NCBI RefSeq assembly: GCF_022539315.1
Contig: NC_066313.1
Coordinates: 21,985,059 to 22,049,058, forward strand
Reading direction: 5' to 3'
Origin: Serinus canaria
Lineage: Eukaryota > Chordata > Aves > Passeriformes > Fringillidae
DNA length: 64,000 bases
Positions 36,101 to 49,000 of this stretch are shown piece by piece. The translations under genes and the position numbers were made by a program. The notes below the pieces were generated by a model, which was given only the letters and a program-made list of their open reading frames with translations, was not told the origin of the DNA and did not search any database. The first letter of the stretch is position 1. Each line of letters opens with the position of its first letter.

Positions 36101-38744
36101 AGTCAATGAACTTCTACTTGAGAGAAGCCCAAAAGCTGGAATTGCAAGAATGAGGAGTATGGCAGAAATGAGGCACATGAGTAAAGTGGTAAAAACAAGG
36201 CAAGTGTTGCCTCTTAGTAAAGGCTTTAAAAACAAATATCAGAAGGTAAACAGGTTTCACTTTGCTTTCTCACAATTCCTTCTTGCCATAAAGCTTATGC
36301 CGTGTGTGAAAACTGTGAGAGGAAAGCTACCAACTCTACAGCGACTGAAGTTCATTAGCAATATCCCATGATTACATGACTCTACTTTGCCTGACTCACG
36401 GTTAGGGTCTAATTCCCCACTTTGATAAGAATCAGATTCCTTCAATCTAAAAAATTAAAGAGAAGTAAAAAACATGTAATTTTTAATCAGGAAACATTTC
36501 AGGTTATGTCAGCCTTCTGCAAACTCTAGCAATAAAGAAGTTCCATATCTGTTAAGCTCTGATTTTCCTTGAGTACCTTAACTCAGCTGGAGCAGGTCAG
36601 TTAGAGTCAGACATAGCTGATTAGTTACGAGCAGAAGGAAGACTAGAGGAGAATACAGTGCAACAATTTTTGATATCTTTAGAAATTTCCAGATATAGAA
36701 ATTACAACCTCAGTCAATTGATCATTTTTCAAGCTCATTTTTCAAGCTTCTTGAAGTGGAAATCAACAATGAAGCCACTGCCACAAGTAACTATTCAAAG
36801 AAGGAAAAATACTGATGTCCTTACTCAAGGAAAAAAACTCATTGATAATATTAAGGAACTCGTCTTCAGTAATCAGGGAATGAGGGAAAAGGAGGGCACT
36901 CGAAGACAAAGGGACACACACAAACAAAAAAATAAGCCCTTTACCTTCAAGAGAATATTCAAAAATACTCATGGGCCAGTTAAGAGACTTCAACCCAACT
37001 TCAGAATCAAAGTAATTACTTAGGATATGGCCCAGAATATCTGTGTCACAGAAATGAAAAAGGAAAGTCAATTGTACATGTACCTCATCTAGCAACAAAT
37101 ATACAAACTCTGGAATTGGAACCAGTATAGACATACCAGCACAATGCTTTGTTCAGGTTCACTGGTAAAACAAAAGAGCAAATCTTATTAACACAGATAT
37201 AGCACTATTTTACTGCTTTTTTTAGGTAAATGCACTTTAGTTGGTATTAACTCTCTATAAACAGCTTTACTTTTGTCACCTGTTCCTTGTCCTGAGTGGA
37301 GAGAATAAAAAAGAAAAAAAAAAGTAATAACAGTGCTTGAAAAATCCTCCCAAAAAGCTTGAATTGAAGCTCTTACTACACTTTCAAATGTATGCTGGAA
37401 TTTGGGTTATTTTCAGCTCTGCCTTCTAACTCATAGCCATTTGTGGCTCAAACCAGAGTCACATGGCTGCTGATGGGAGAAATCTGGGGGCTTTTTAATC
37501 TGGCAGAATGGGAGCAGCAGACAACCTACAACATTGTGCTAGGATGAAGGGTTCCTCCCACTGCAGGAATGGACAAGAGGAGATTGAAGGTTTCTTTCTC
37601 AAAATGGTAAACCCCCATCAGTTATTGGTTCACTACAAAGATGAACGCCCACAGAGATCTCATCTTCCTCATGGCATTCATCCTTCAAGTTTATTTTCTT
37701 AGTGAAGATGACACCCATTACAAATTTTAATTTCCAAACCATGGCTGTTTCAGCTAGAAAATAATTTTAATCAGGAAAAAGGTGTATTTTTGGCTGCAAT
37801 TCAAACACACCCCACATCCCCCAAAAGTATTTGAACTATTTTTGTTCAGGTATGATAAAACCTGCCTTTGAGTGAAGACTAAGACTCCTTGAAATCTCAG
37901 TTTCAAAAAGTTTGAGTGAATCAACTGTATAAAAGCTGCAACGCATAATCCACTCTAATGGTCACTTGGAAACAGATACTGGATGCAATTTCACCACAAG
38001 GGCCCTCAAACCTGTTAAACATGTTGGATCCCTTAACAGCACAGTCCATCCCCATCATTTATTCCTCCTGCTAAGAGTTAGCAACAAGCACTTGAGAAGC
38101 TGAACTTCTCGACCCACAGAAGAGTTGGTCTCTATAACTGCACTTAGGATCTGACCTGGGCTCCCAATGTTTAGGAGTTTAATGGGTAGTTCTGTTATAG
38201 TTAGGTTGGACCCAGCATCATTCTAAATACCTCTTGAAGCTTTCCTCCTACGCAGGGGCGATGATGGTAATCAAGTTGGCTGCTGAAAACCATGATATTC
38301 CTTATTCCAACTGTTTTCTTGCACAAGCTGTCCCTAGATCCTGTTTATGTTCCCAAGGAACAGGAACAGTGACAGCATGCAGCTTTCACGAGGCCTTGCC
38401 CAAACAATTCTTTCTCTACAGATACAGTTTTTTTGTGAAGCAGCTCTGAAGCTGATATTCACTGAGCATCTCTTGGAATACAGCTTGAAGACTTTGCTTA
38501 CGCCCTTTACAAGCTATTGTAGCATATAAGCTTCTCCCACTTCTTTTCAAGGTTCATAATGCTTTGATCTTCACAGCCTCACTGCTCCTGCTGAATGGTA
38601 TCATCTCCCATGGCTCATATTATCTTTAGTGCATAAAATGATAATACCTGTTAAGAAGCAGGCTCTATCACATAATCACAGCGGAACCTTCACATTTATT
38701 CTGGTTTAACAGAGAAACTTACATCAATAAATGTTTCATTGTGA

Positions 38745-39130
38745 TGGGTATTTCAGTGCGGTGACAAACTGGGAGGATAAAGGAAATGTGGTGGATATAA
38801 TTTGTTTGGATTTTAGCAAGACCTTTGACACAGTACCACACAGGAAGCTCATAGAGGCACTAGAGAATTATGGTCTGAATACTATTACAATAAGATGGAT
38901 AAAAACTCTGACAGATAGGAAGCAATGAGTTATTAATCAATGGTATTACAAAAGAATAGAAAGAAGAATCTACTCTGATGCTGAGCAATAGGTGCTAGGA
39001 TTATTATCACTACAGAGATTCATTAAAGATGAGAAAAAGAATGTAAATATTGACCGCATCCAAAACAGCTGATTCAGAAAAAAGAAATTCATCAAATGTG
39101 AAAGGTATCATAATTGTAAGATCCAAATAA
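38745..39130 (+). mobile_element. Old CR1/L2-type LINE relic, reverse-transcriptase part
   Basis: Frame +1 from 38731 gives 'GNVVDIICLDFSKTFDTVPH' followed by 'RKLIEALENYGLNTITIRWI', matching the conserved YLDFSKAFDTVPH block of CR1/L2-clade reverse transcriptase and the 'LL.KLE.YG......RWI..WL' that follows it. A stop codon occurs soon after 'LTDRKQ'. Beyond it the DNA still follows the family for about 200 bp, with 'gtgctaggattattatcact' and 'cattaaagatgagaaaaag' recalling the 'GPLLF..FINDLE' region, now out of frame. Dead, very old copy; the right edge is uncertain. Confidence 0.8.
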
Positions 39131-42100
39131 TGAAGATGTGCATGAGCCAGAATAATATGGTATTTAAGGTATCTTAAAATGTAAAAAAAATATCAAAAAC
39201 CAATACAGAATTTTGTTTCAAATTCAGAAATAGAAGGTTTTCACTGTGTTTGTTTGACTTCATCATGTTACTATGCACTGGTATGGCCCAGCTGTGAAAT
39301 TGGCTCCCTTGGAAAGCAAAGTAAAAGAATATATTTCAGTCACTGTGGTAAGGGACAATAATCTGGCCTATTTTGTTAGACTATCAGTACTAATGATTAA
39401 AATTTTAAAGTTTAGAGTAATCACATATGACATCCTTAAAAGTCTTCTTTGGAAACAGGGGACTCTTTTAGTTGTACTTCCTGAATTTTCACTGCCCTGC
39501 ACAGTTAAAGCCATTTTGTTGCTGATTTCTGGTATAGGAGATGACATTGAACTATCCCCACAGAGACACTGTGTACATTCAAATGGGTACTACCTCTCCA
39601 TTTCCTTCACAGATCTGCCCCAAAAAAATTCAGCCTGACCCTTAGCTGTGAAAGGGCAAGATCCTGGACGAAAAGTAATGTACTTAGATGAAATGAAACA
39701 CCCCAAGGCAATGCACATAAATCTCATGGGACATATGGCAGAGAAGATCAAAGTGATAAACCTTTATTTGGAAGTCTAGCTATTCCAAAGTGTTGAGCAA
39801 TTAAACATAACTGTTGACTATTTCCAAGATAAGCTCATCTGTATCAGCAGGATGTGAAGTCCACTATATCCTGCCTCTTTCTCTTTCCTTGTGTGGAGAA
39901 CACACCCCCAGCACCAGAGCCTCTGTTTACTTGTGCCCCTCCAAGAATAAGGCCAAAATAACTTTTAATGCTCTTTCTTGAGACAGCAAAACAGAGTGAG
40001 TGAGCGAAAGCTACACGTTTTCAACTGTAAGAAATTTAGGAAAGTTGTCACAACTCCTCCTCTTGACTTATTGCTCGTGGTCATTGTCTTGACATGTGAC
40101 ACTAGGAGACAGTACCTGGTAATCTCAATCACCTATGAAATCCATCATCTACGGTTTTGGGACCTTTAATCTTCTCCCAAGATCTCCAGTATTTCTTCTA
40201 CCCTCCCAAAGCAGCCTAAGCCCATCTCCTCTACCTGACCAGCACCTCCTTCCCTCTGTCTTCACTGTGAGACTCTGCCTTGTTCGCACTGCAAAGCTTC
40301 CATTTTCCTTTCTTGCTGCAGGCAGAGAAGGGAATAGGATGAAGGTTTGACAGAAAGAGACAGTGAGTGAAGTGTATTAGCAGAGAGGCATGAATTTGTG
40401 CGTCTCATGTCAGAGAAGTGGAGAGTATCAGAGGTGGCAATATCCACTTCAGGTCTCTGGAGTGGCAAGTGCCAGTGTGGCTTCTGTGTCTCTGACAGAC
40501 TTTGGATGGACAGTAGGTCCATCACTGTTATGCTACCCTTAGCAGAAGGCTTATCCCTACAGGCCTGTCTTGGGAGGAACTTGGGATTCTGATGTGTAAG
40601 AAGGGGCATGCTATCTTTTAAGAGTAAATAAAATTAATAAAAAGCAAAGTCATGACTACAGGCTAGCTTTTGAGTTCATATGAGCAGGTGCACCACAACT
40701 GCTATCAGGACTCTTCCAGATGACACATGGACAGATTTTATTCCACCATATGCAGCAACACAAATCAATGCAGTCTTTTACTTCAGCACATTATTTATGC
40801 TTTTTGCCAGAAGGCCATTAACCTGAATCCCAAAACCAGCTCCATCTTGCACAATGTCATGTACAAACCATGCCCAGAAGTTTCATATTATTTCAGTTTA
40901 TGTAACTACCATATTAAGCTTAAGGCCCAAAGAGGATACTGAACAATATCTTATTGTACAGGCTATTGAGATTCAATATTACAGGGACAATGCTACCAAC
41001 CCCCTCCAATTTCATTCATCTCAGAAATCTTTGCAAATTTAATACCAGAGGACTTGGAGACCTTTAGACTGTACTGCAAATCTGCTGCTTAAACTTTTAA
41101 TGTTACATTGATGCAAGCTCACAAACATCTCCCAATAAAGTCCATATACGTAATTCTTGTTTAATTAGACATCATCCTACAAGAAGAGAAATTCAAACCC
41201 AGCTGGAACTATATAAAAGTTCAGGGAAGTTCAGTTCATGCACTGTGATTTGGCAAAGCTCTATTGTAATTTTTTTCCCCCAGAAACAATGCAGGAAAAA
41301 AAAAAAAAAAAAAAGACAATATATCAGCAATGATTTGAACTGATCACTGTGTCAGGACCGGAAATAATAACTGGAAGAAAAAAGGAGAAAACAAGCTTCC
41401 ATTTACTTTCAATATTAGTAAAAACAAGAAAAATATTTTTATATTGTCAGCCACATCCTGCAAAATCTAGGTAATAAAGCAACAGCATAATGACTAGATA
41501 AGTTTAAAATGGATTTTTAAAAAGAATGGCTACTATTTTCTGAAGAGAAAGTACATCTAAATACATCACAGGACTAGATTCAGAGACCTCAGCATCCCTG
41601 AGGTCCCTCCCTGAGGTAGGCCTGGTTCATTACAAATTATATTTTAAGTTATTCCAGGGACCTTGAGATATTGAGTGCACACACTTAAATCTATATAATA
41701 TTTATCTTTGCTTCAGATACTTAAGATGAGGAGTACATGGTATGAGCTCAGGTTTGTGGGGCTTCTGCAACAATTAAATTGCTCAAAGTTCCAAGACTAA
41801 AATTCACTCTGGCTCCATTTGCCCTACAAAAAAAAACCACATCTAACATACAACAGAACGTTATTATTAGCAAAAATAAGTTTGGGCATTCAACTTACTC
41901 CATAATCTATGTTTAAACAGATGAGACCAAATGTATCCTCCTGGTGGTCAACCAAACTACAGAATTAAAACTGGTACATAATTTCTTAGCAGTAAAAAAA
42001 AATTCTAACAAAAACCCATGTACAGAAAAACACAAAATTAAGTTCCATCATGTTAACACTAACACTGGGCAAAGTCTACAAGACCATATGCTAATTGCAC

Positions 42101-42280
42101 TCCAGGTAAAGATGATGAGAAGATCAGATATGCAATTGGTAACTAAATTTCTAATAAAATAACAACTTCAATCTTTTTCAAGTCTTTTCCAAAATACCAG
42201 AAGTGATTAGAACACATTGTGTGGACCAGTCACTTGCCAAGTTTCATGTTTGAAATCAAAGCTGTTTTAAAATTTTCCTG
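39131..42280. other. Noncoding stretch, no gene recognised
   Basis: AT-rich unique DNA. A 121-codon open frame at 39273-39638 has no recognisable domain; it might contain further decayed LINE sequence, but I cannot support this. A 19-base A-run lies at 41296-41314. Positions 41590-41610 hold a short 'gacctca...tgaggtc' palindrome and a repeated 'ccctgaggt' word. Confidence 0.5.
41296..41314. repeat. Poly(A) run, 19 bases
   Basis: An uninterrupted A19 run. No SINE or processed pseudogene body is recognisable upstream of it, so I treat it as a simple homopolymer. Confidence 0.85.

Positions 42281-42330
<50 letters not shown>
42281..42330. repeat. (AAC)n microsatellite, about 17 perfect units
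   Basis: Fifty bases of uninterrupted AAC trinucleotide repeat. It is the longest pure microsatellite in the window and very likely length-polymorphic. Confidence 0.98.
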
Positions 42331-43632
42331 AGTATTTTAAAACTAGTAACATTCAGTCATGGTGATATAATCAAATACCAGCCAATCTGAATTTTGGAAC
42401 ATTCTTGATCTAATGCCTTTATGTTGCAACGAAGCCCAGAAAAATATTTCAGGCCCAATTGCAGAGACAGTGAAAATAATATTCATAAATAGAAAAGGAT
42501 CATTTACATATTATACATCTAAAGTTTTTATTTCTTCAATATGCCTTGAAAGAATTAAAAAATTAAAAGGACAGATCCTTCAGGACCTTTGTTGTCATAA
42601 CTGAGATGCATCTACATTTACCACATTTACCAAATTTGAACCCACCTGTAATCTGTATGGAAGAGCTAAAACTCTTTTTTTCCCTCCTCTGCACCTCCCA
42701 CAGAAAGAACTCAGCACTCTTCAAACATTTTCTCTGCAAATAACTATAAAAAAGGAAGTGGGTCTATCAGGGAGGGACTGCTTAGTTTCTTTGCATGTGC
42801 TGAGAAACTATTTCTGAATTAATGCAAGCCAGCACCATCTCATGCCCCCCTGCCCCATTAAACAATGCATAAGGAACAAAATTTGAACCTGTACCTTCCA
42901 CAGTGAAAGCACTTGTGAAATACATGAAGCCTGCCAGGATACAAAACACCAACTGCTATTCTACTCTGGGCCACCTTCTTAAAGATTGCTGGATATTTAT
43001 TCTAATGTAAGCAAGCAAAAGAATGAAATATGATAAGAAGCCAAAATTTAGGGCAATAGTTTACCATAAAAAGAACATTCTAGGAATCACATGTACCTAT
43101 AAATTCTCATTATGCATCTGTGTGTACTAATAGAGACTATTCTATAAAATACCATATTATTTAACGTCAAGTGAATGGAGGTTGGCTTTTAATTACATGC
43201 AGTCAACTGTCCCTGTAATCAGTTGGTACAATAACAGGGCTAAAATTTCCAAGCAAATTCAGCCTTTCCTCCTTGAATCTCAAAATTCTTTAGAAACATG
43301 CTTTCTTTTCCATTAAGAGATTCAGTGATGCCAACAACAGATACATTACTCTCCCAGCAGATCTGGAGAAGCTGGAGCAGAACTCTGAAGTCCAGCTGCC
43401 AGATCTTCTGCTGGTTCACAAAACTCTCCCTCACGCATTTCTCTCTTTTAGCTGAAGTTTTTACTCTTTAACAATGCCCTATGACATTAATTTCTCTATA
43501 TTTTCTGACTGACTGAGCTTCATATTTGGGCAAGAAAGAAACTTTCCACTTCCTGAGCTATAACTGAAACCAGCCTAGGGTTTTACGTAGTCAGTGATCT
43601 CCTTTCTCTTCTCATTGACTGGAAGTCTGCAT

Positions 43633-43660
43633 TAAATATACTGCAATAAATATACTGCAA
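43633..43660. repeat. Perfect 14-bp tandem duplication
   Basis: Two exact copies of 'taaatatactgcaa' side by side, followed by a third partial copy (taaat). Confidence 0.9.
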
Positions 43661-44308
43661 TAAATTACCAGTATAGCAGGGCCTGATGTTCACAGAAATA
43701 TATGTATCTCTAATGTGAATTACAGGAAAAAAAAATTGTCTTTTTCTTAGTTCTAAGCCACAATAAAGTTCCAAAAGAAGGAACTCGTACACAGTAAATG
43801 CATACAGAAGTATTTCCTAGCTCTGGTACATAAGATGGTACCAAGGCCACTTAAACATATTAGCCTATTAAATCTGCATCCACTTGATGTTCTTAAAATC
43901 CTAATCAAACGTTCCAGACTGCTATTTGTAGGACTTCTGAAGAGTCATGCATTACTACCATTTCTCTGAAAGTAGAATGACAGTCCACATATCATTGGTG
44001 GGACTCTTGCTGATGGCATGCAGAAAACTCATTAGTCACACTGCTCTGGCTCATCTTATTTCCAGTTCCCAACCTCATCTGAAAACAACTTCACCAGCAG
44101 CACCCCATGCCCCAAAAATACAAAAGAACAAATCCCCCACAAAACCAGCTAAAAGCACATTCAATATTTAATTTTGCACTGAAAGCAACACCAGTTAGTT
44201 TCTGAATAGAAAACTACACAAGCTAACTTGGAGGGGAGAGAAGCCTCACATCTATGAATAAGAGTACAATTGTCTCTCATTTCCTGGGTTGTCTCCCACA
44301 ATAAGAAA

Positions 44309-44352
44309 ATAGGCTTCTTTTTTCCATATCAGGAAAAAAGAAAGAAGCCTAT
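44309..44352. repeat. Imperfect hairpin, A/T-rich with GC ends
   Basis: Left arm 'ataggcttcttttttcc' (44309-44325) pairs with the right arm at 44332-44352 apart from a four-base bulge in the purine run; the loop is six bases. The last nine bases of each arm ('ataggcttc' and 'gaagcctat') pair perfectly. Confidence 0.85.
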
Positions 44353-45937
44353 CCTTAAGTTACTTAAAGTACAGTTTCAGTCAGGAAAGGTTCTTAGCTT
44401 TGAGCTATCACTGTGCTAAAATAGAAATGTTCATGAAACGCATTACTCTTGAAAATTATTTCACATACAATCTGTAAACATGTTGCCCTTTTAGGTAAAA
44501 TGGCAATTGTTTGAAAGGCAGAAGCCAGAAACATTAAAGTGGAAGGGATCTTCAAAGATAGTTTGCAAACCAAAAAATTAAAATCTGTGCCTTTTTTTTG
44601 TTTTCTCTAAAAAAGAATCTGAAAGGACTAAGTAGGGATGGGTGAAGAAGAAGACTGAAAAGAAACTTCTGCACTTTTCCTTCAGAAGTTTTTGTTTATA
44701 CACACATAGATAAATATACACATATTTAAAAGAAATGCAGGTGTTCTTTTCATAACATTGTAGGCATGTCTGAGGGACAAGATTTGAAGCAATCCCAAAT
44801 TTTTTCATGTTTTATGCAAATTTCATGTTTTCATTTTATCAGGTATGGCTTATAAAAGAAAACTTAAAATTCACACAATTCAGGTTACAAGTATAATGCT
44901 GTCATAGTTTCCTTTTATATTTTTTTATTTTAAGGAATCCTTATTTTTCTTTTCTCTTATCCAGTCCCAATGCAGTTTGAATGCTACAATACTATTTGAT
45001 TGGAAGGTATTGTGGACAACTTCTGGTTTGGTGGGTGCAGAACACTGGGTGTTTATATCTAATATTAAACTTAAAGGTGTTAAGAAACAGAGTGATTTTT
45101 ATTCTTCCAGCTGCTCAAAATACTGTGTTAGTTTTCTAGATGCAAGTTTTTAAGCAATGCTTGGAATAATACGGGATCGTTAACAACCAACTGTTGGAAT
45201 ATGCATTGGTAATAGCTAATAATGATTAAGAACTATTTGCTATATGTATTGTTAACAAATGCCAGTCTAGTGAAGGTTTGCTTTTAAGCTTGACTTACCA
45301 GACTTCTAAATACTTGTTTGCTGTAGCTGATGCCAACACCCAGATTCTCATTGCATGGCTCATGTGTTGCATCCCATGATCAAGTAAGAAAAGAAGGCTC
45401 CAGCATACATTACAGACAGGTGGCAGGAATGAAAAAAGCCTTCATGCTTTACTTTTCACAAATTTGCCAGTGTATGACCAAAAAAAAAACCACCCCAAGC
45501 AAGTAAACTTAAGTAATCTGTTTCTCTATGGCAAATTTCAGGAAGTCACAGATGGTACAGAAAGAGTTAAACAAATCTCTCCTAATTTTCTGGATATTTT
45601 ATTAATGTGAAGGTAGTGTTCAGGTAAACCTTTCAATTCTACAAATGATCTTAGGTCTCCTTTCTTCAAGCTGCACAGGCCAAACTGTCCTGGAATCAGA
45701 AAAACATTTTCACCTGAATTATTCAAACAGCAGAACCTGCCTAAATCTTTCAGTATGAATCATTATCAAGGCGAATGACAGCATATATTCAGAAAATATT
45801 GACAGCCTGTTTACCACTACCTTCTACCTTCTCAGTATTTGGCAATAAAGAACTCTGAGATTCTCAGTCAGGAATCTGAAAATTACCCTCATCCCACACA
45901 GAGATCGATTCAATCAATCAGTATTTTCTTACTGCAT

Positions 45938-46027
45938 AAAGAGACAAGCGGTTTGCCAAAGGTCATAGAGCAAATCATTGGTTGAGCCTGGAGTAACTAA
46001 AGATATCCTGTCTCTGGACACCAGCTT
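45938..46027 (-). mobile_element. MIR-like SINE relic
   Basis: Plus-strand words 'agagacaagcggtttgccaa', 'aggtcatagagcaaatca', 'ttgagcctggagta' and 'tcctgtctctggacacca' follow the reverse-complement MIR order 'gaggttaagtgacttgccca', 'aggtcacacagctag', 'gggattcgaacc' and 'ggtctctctgactcca'. A diverged copy of about 90 bp. Confidence 0.6.
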
Positions 46028-49000
46028 TTTCTCTTGTTTCTGTAAGGCTAGAATTGTGCTGCCTGAATACATCCTCTCACTAGTACTCTTAATTTACCAA
46101 TTTCAACCAGATTTGCTAAAGGCTTATCACCCTGAATAAAAAGGCTGATTCCTATAAACGTCATAAAATTAAAAAAAAAAAAGAAGGAAATAAGCAGGGG
46201 TGGAGAGATATTAATTTCCCCCACACAGAGCCAACAGTACAAGTTCATACCTTAAGCACCACAGAACTGGATTTATAAACACCTCAGAACTCAGGAAATA
46301 CTTTAGTAAGAGGTCACACCTTCTTAGTCAAGAAGTCAACCACAACAAACACAAATCCATAGAAAACTTTAATTCCAATGCTTGCTAACTGTTTCTAGAA
46401 AATTACTGGAAGTGAATTCTTCTCCTCTACTGCAACCTTCAGCAGTCCTGATAAAAATGAACCCTATGAGAAACAGTCTTCTCATTACCTTCTTGAGGTG
46501 GAACAAAGATTATGTATCACCAAGAAACACACCACCACACATAAAAAATACGTTATTAGAGGAATCTCCTAATATTTTGGCTACCTAGTAACTTTACCTA
46601 CTAGTGTCTTAAGATATCCAGACTAACCTTCTGAATCCAAAGGGGGAAAAGCTAATTTCTACATTATTTCTCTTCCTGCAACTTCAAATCAATCTGTTTC
46701 TGGCTTCAAAAATCACATAACTGTGTCAATAGTGCAAGGCACATTCAGATGTGACCATCAAAAGGGAAAGGTTAAATAAGCAACTTTAGGACTACATAAA
46801 CAATCTGAAGTTGCTAAACAGCCACTCACTAGTACATACTTCAATTCTCAATTGCTTGAGATGGGAGAAGGATTCACCATAATCTGAAAGCATTAATGAA
46901 TTGGTTAGCAATGGGCTGGAGATTGGCTCAGACAGCAAATAATTTTTCCCATGGAAAAGGCAGCATAGAGGAGAGATTCTTTTATAAACATCACAGATGG
47001 TCAAAAAACCTAGGCTACAGCTTCTGCATCAAAGAGTAATTGCTGCTGAGCAGCGGAGGAGGAATGATGCAGCCACTGTAATAGAATGGACAGGGTAGAA
47101 CACACCATGGTCTGCAAGAGAGGAAGTGCCCCAGGATTTAAATGCAGCCCTGGAGGCTACCAAGTTTTGAGTGAGACTCTAAGAGAGTAGACTGGGAGTC
47201 AATCTGTAGTGTCCTTTCCACATTTTATGAGAGGTTTTTTTTGTTATTTCTGTTGGAAAAATAGGCTATGTGAAATAACAGTTTGACTTCTGTGTTGCCT
47301 CTTTTAGGCATCATCAACCATTTCAGGGTGTTGTTATAAAAGACAAGTCTAAAAATATTTTTTCCTCTCTGACAAGCAGTATGATTGCTCCATTAGCCAA
47401 TACCATCACTCTTCCAGAAGCTGTCAGTAAAATGGCAACTGATACCTACATAGGAAATAACTGCAATACCTCAGGTCACACAGTGTGACAGCGATGTGTG
47501 AATGCTGTGTACACCAAACTTCACTTTCCACTTCCATATTTTTTTTCCTTTCCTTCCTAATCACGTGACTCAAAGGATTGTAATGTAGTAACCCCCAGCA
47601 TGACGACACATTTACACCTTAATCAAACCCACACTATGTGCTTCAAGATGCCTAAAGAACTGGAAATTAAAAAGAAAGAACCAGTTCTTTCCATGGCTTC
47701 TGCCTTTTCCACTTGCACTCTGGAAGAGTACTGTGTGGTCACCCCTTAGGATTGAAGTATCTGGAGACATTTTTCCTCTCTGCTTATCCGGTGACTGAGA
47801 CCAAAATTCTGGCCCATAATCCCATAGCTCCTGTTTAAACCCAGTACTGCAGAGTTTAAGCACTTCATTACAGAAGGAACTGCTGGCCTTCTGCAACCTT
47901 CATACATGGAAGTGGCTCACATGTTCTGCAAAGTGTAAGCACAGACAGAGCAATGTATTCCAAGCATGCTGGAGAACACCCTTCATATCTGAACAGTTTC
48001 TTTTTGTCTTTCCTGAGTCACCACTTGTGGATTAACACTCAAGAACATCTTTTTCTGGGAAGCAGTGTTTCTGAAAAGCATCTTGCTGTGCTATAAATCT
48101 TAACAGGCTCATCACACAGGTAGTCATGACACTCCCTCTTACTGTGATTTTTGTTTCCCATAATTAAGCTCCATAATAATAATTTGGGTAGCACTTGTAA
48201 AAGAGTGAAGAAAAAAATAATATACTATCTCCCTCACTAGCAGGATAACATTAATTTAGTCCTCAGGAAAAAAAGTATCTGAATATCCCATCTAGTACAC
48301 AAGTTTGGCATTTTATCTGAGCATGAAGTTAGTGGCTCAGGTTCCTCTTTTTTCATTTTCTCCTATGCTCTACTTTACATCCCAACTGTGACTGCATTCA
48401 GCTGCACACATGAGTGATTTCCAAATCGTCAGCTCATATTTAGTCCCTATTTTCAACTGCACACTAGAGACCTGCACCTATTCCACAAATAGAAAAAATC
48501 CTAATGCTTTCCCCTAGGCTCCTGCTTAGGATTTCATTATTAATTATATTTGAAGGTTATACAGTTAAAATACTAACTTTTTATTTGAACATTTATATTA
48601 AGCTGCTGAGATTTCTAGCAGCTTAGCAGCATTATTTCTGTATAAGAAAATAAGCCTCTTAAAGTCTGCACGCAGGCCTCTCATCTAAAATCAAGATTTT
48701 AGAAAGGCACTGAAAGGTAACACTGAGTTAATGATGCTTTTTAGACTAAGACCTCCAAGACTGATCCCACAGAACTCTTTCACTTACGCACCCCCTTGAC
48801 CTCAAGCCCTTTCACCTGCTCTGTCAACAGTGTCTGAATAGACATAAAGTTTAGCAAAAGTTACTTCCAGAAGATGCCTCTCAGATTCATTGCTAGTTAC
48901 AATTCATTACATGGATTTTCTATTTCCAATGCAATAAGAAGTTTAAATGTTTGGTAGCAAATCCCAGAAGACTGTATTAAACTATTTTCTCCAGTGATTA

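Larger units (their letters stand above)
31813..38744. other. Long noncoding stretch with several candidate regulatory words
   Basis: No gene recognised in about 6.9 kb. It holds a CTCF-like motif (32259-32274), a G-rich tract (32543-32562), two CRE-like words (33095-33105 and 33150-33161) and many A and T runs. Positions 35589-36045 are open on both strands at once (142 and 144 codons) without a recognisable domain. Positions 36717-36747 repeat the word 'tcatttttcaagct' twice. Confidence 0.5.
42331..45937. other. Noncoding stretch with a 14-bp tandem repeat and an imperfect hairpin
   Basis: AT-rich unique DNA. 'taaatatactgcaa' is present twice in tandem at 43633-43660. An imperfect inverted repeat spans 44309-44352. 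No gene is recognised; the open frames are all under 80 codons. Confidence 0.5.

Noticed and set aside
38161..38226. Possible CR1 3' end fragment ('ttaggttggacccagcatca')
   Set aside because: Only one short word matches and the neighbouring CR1 blocks are absent.
41296..41314. Poly(A) run as the tail of a processed pseudogene
   Set aside because: No mRNA-like or SINE-like body is visible upstream and no flanking target-site duplication was found by eye.
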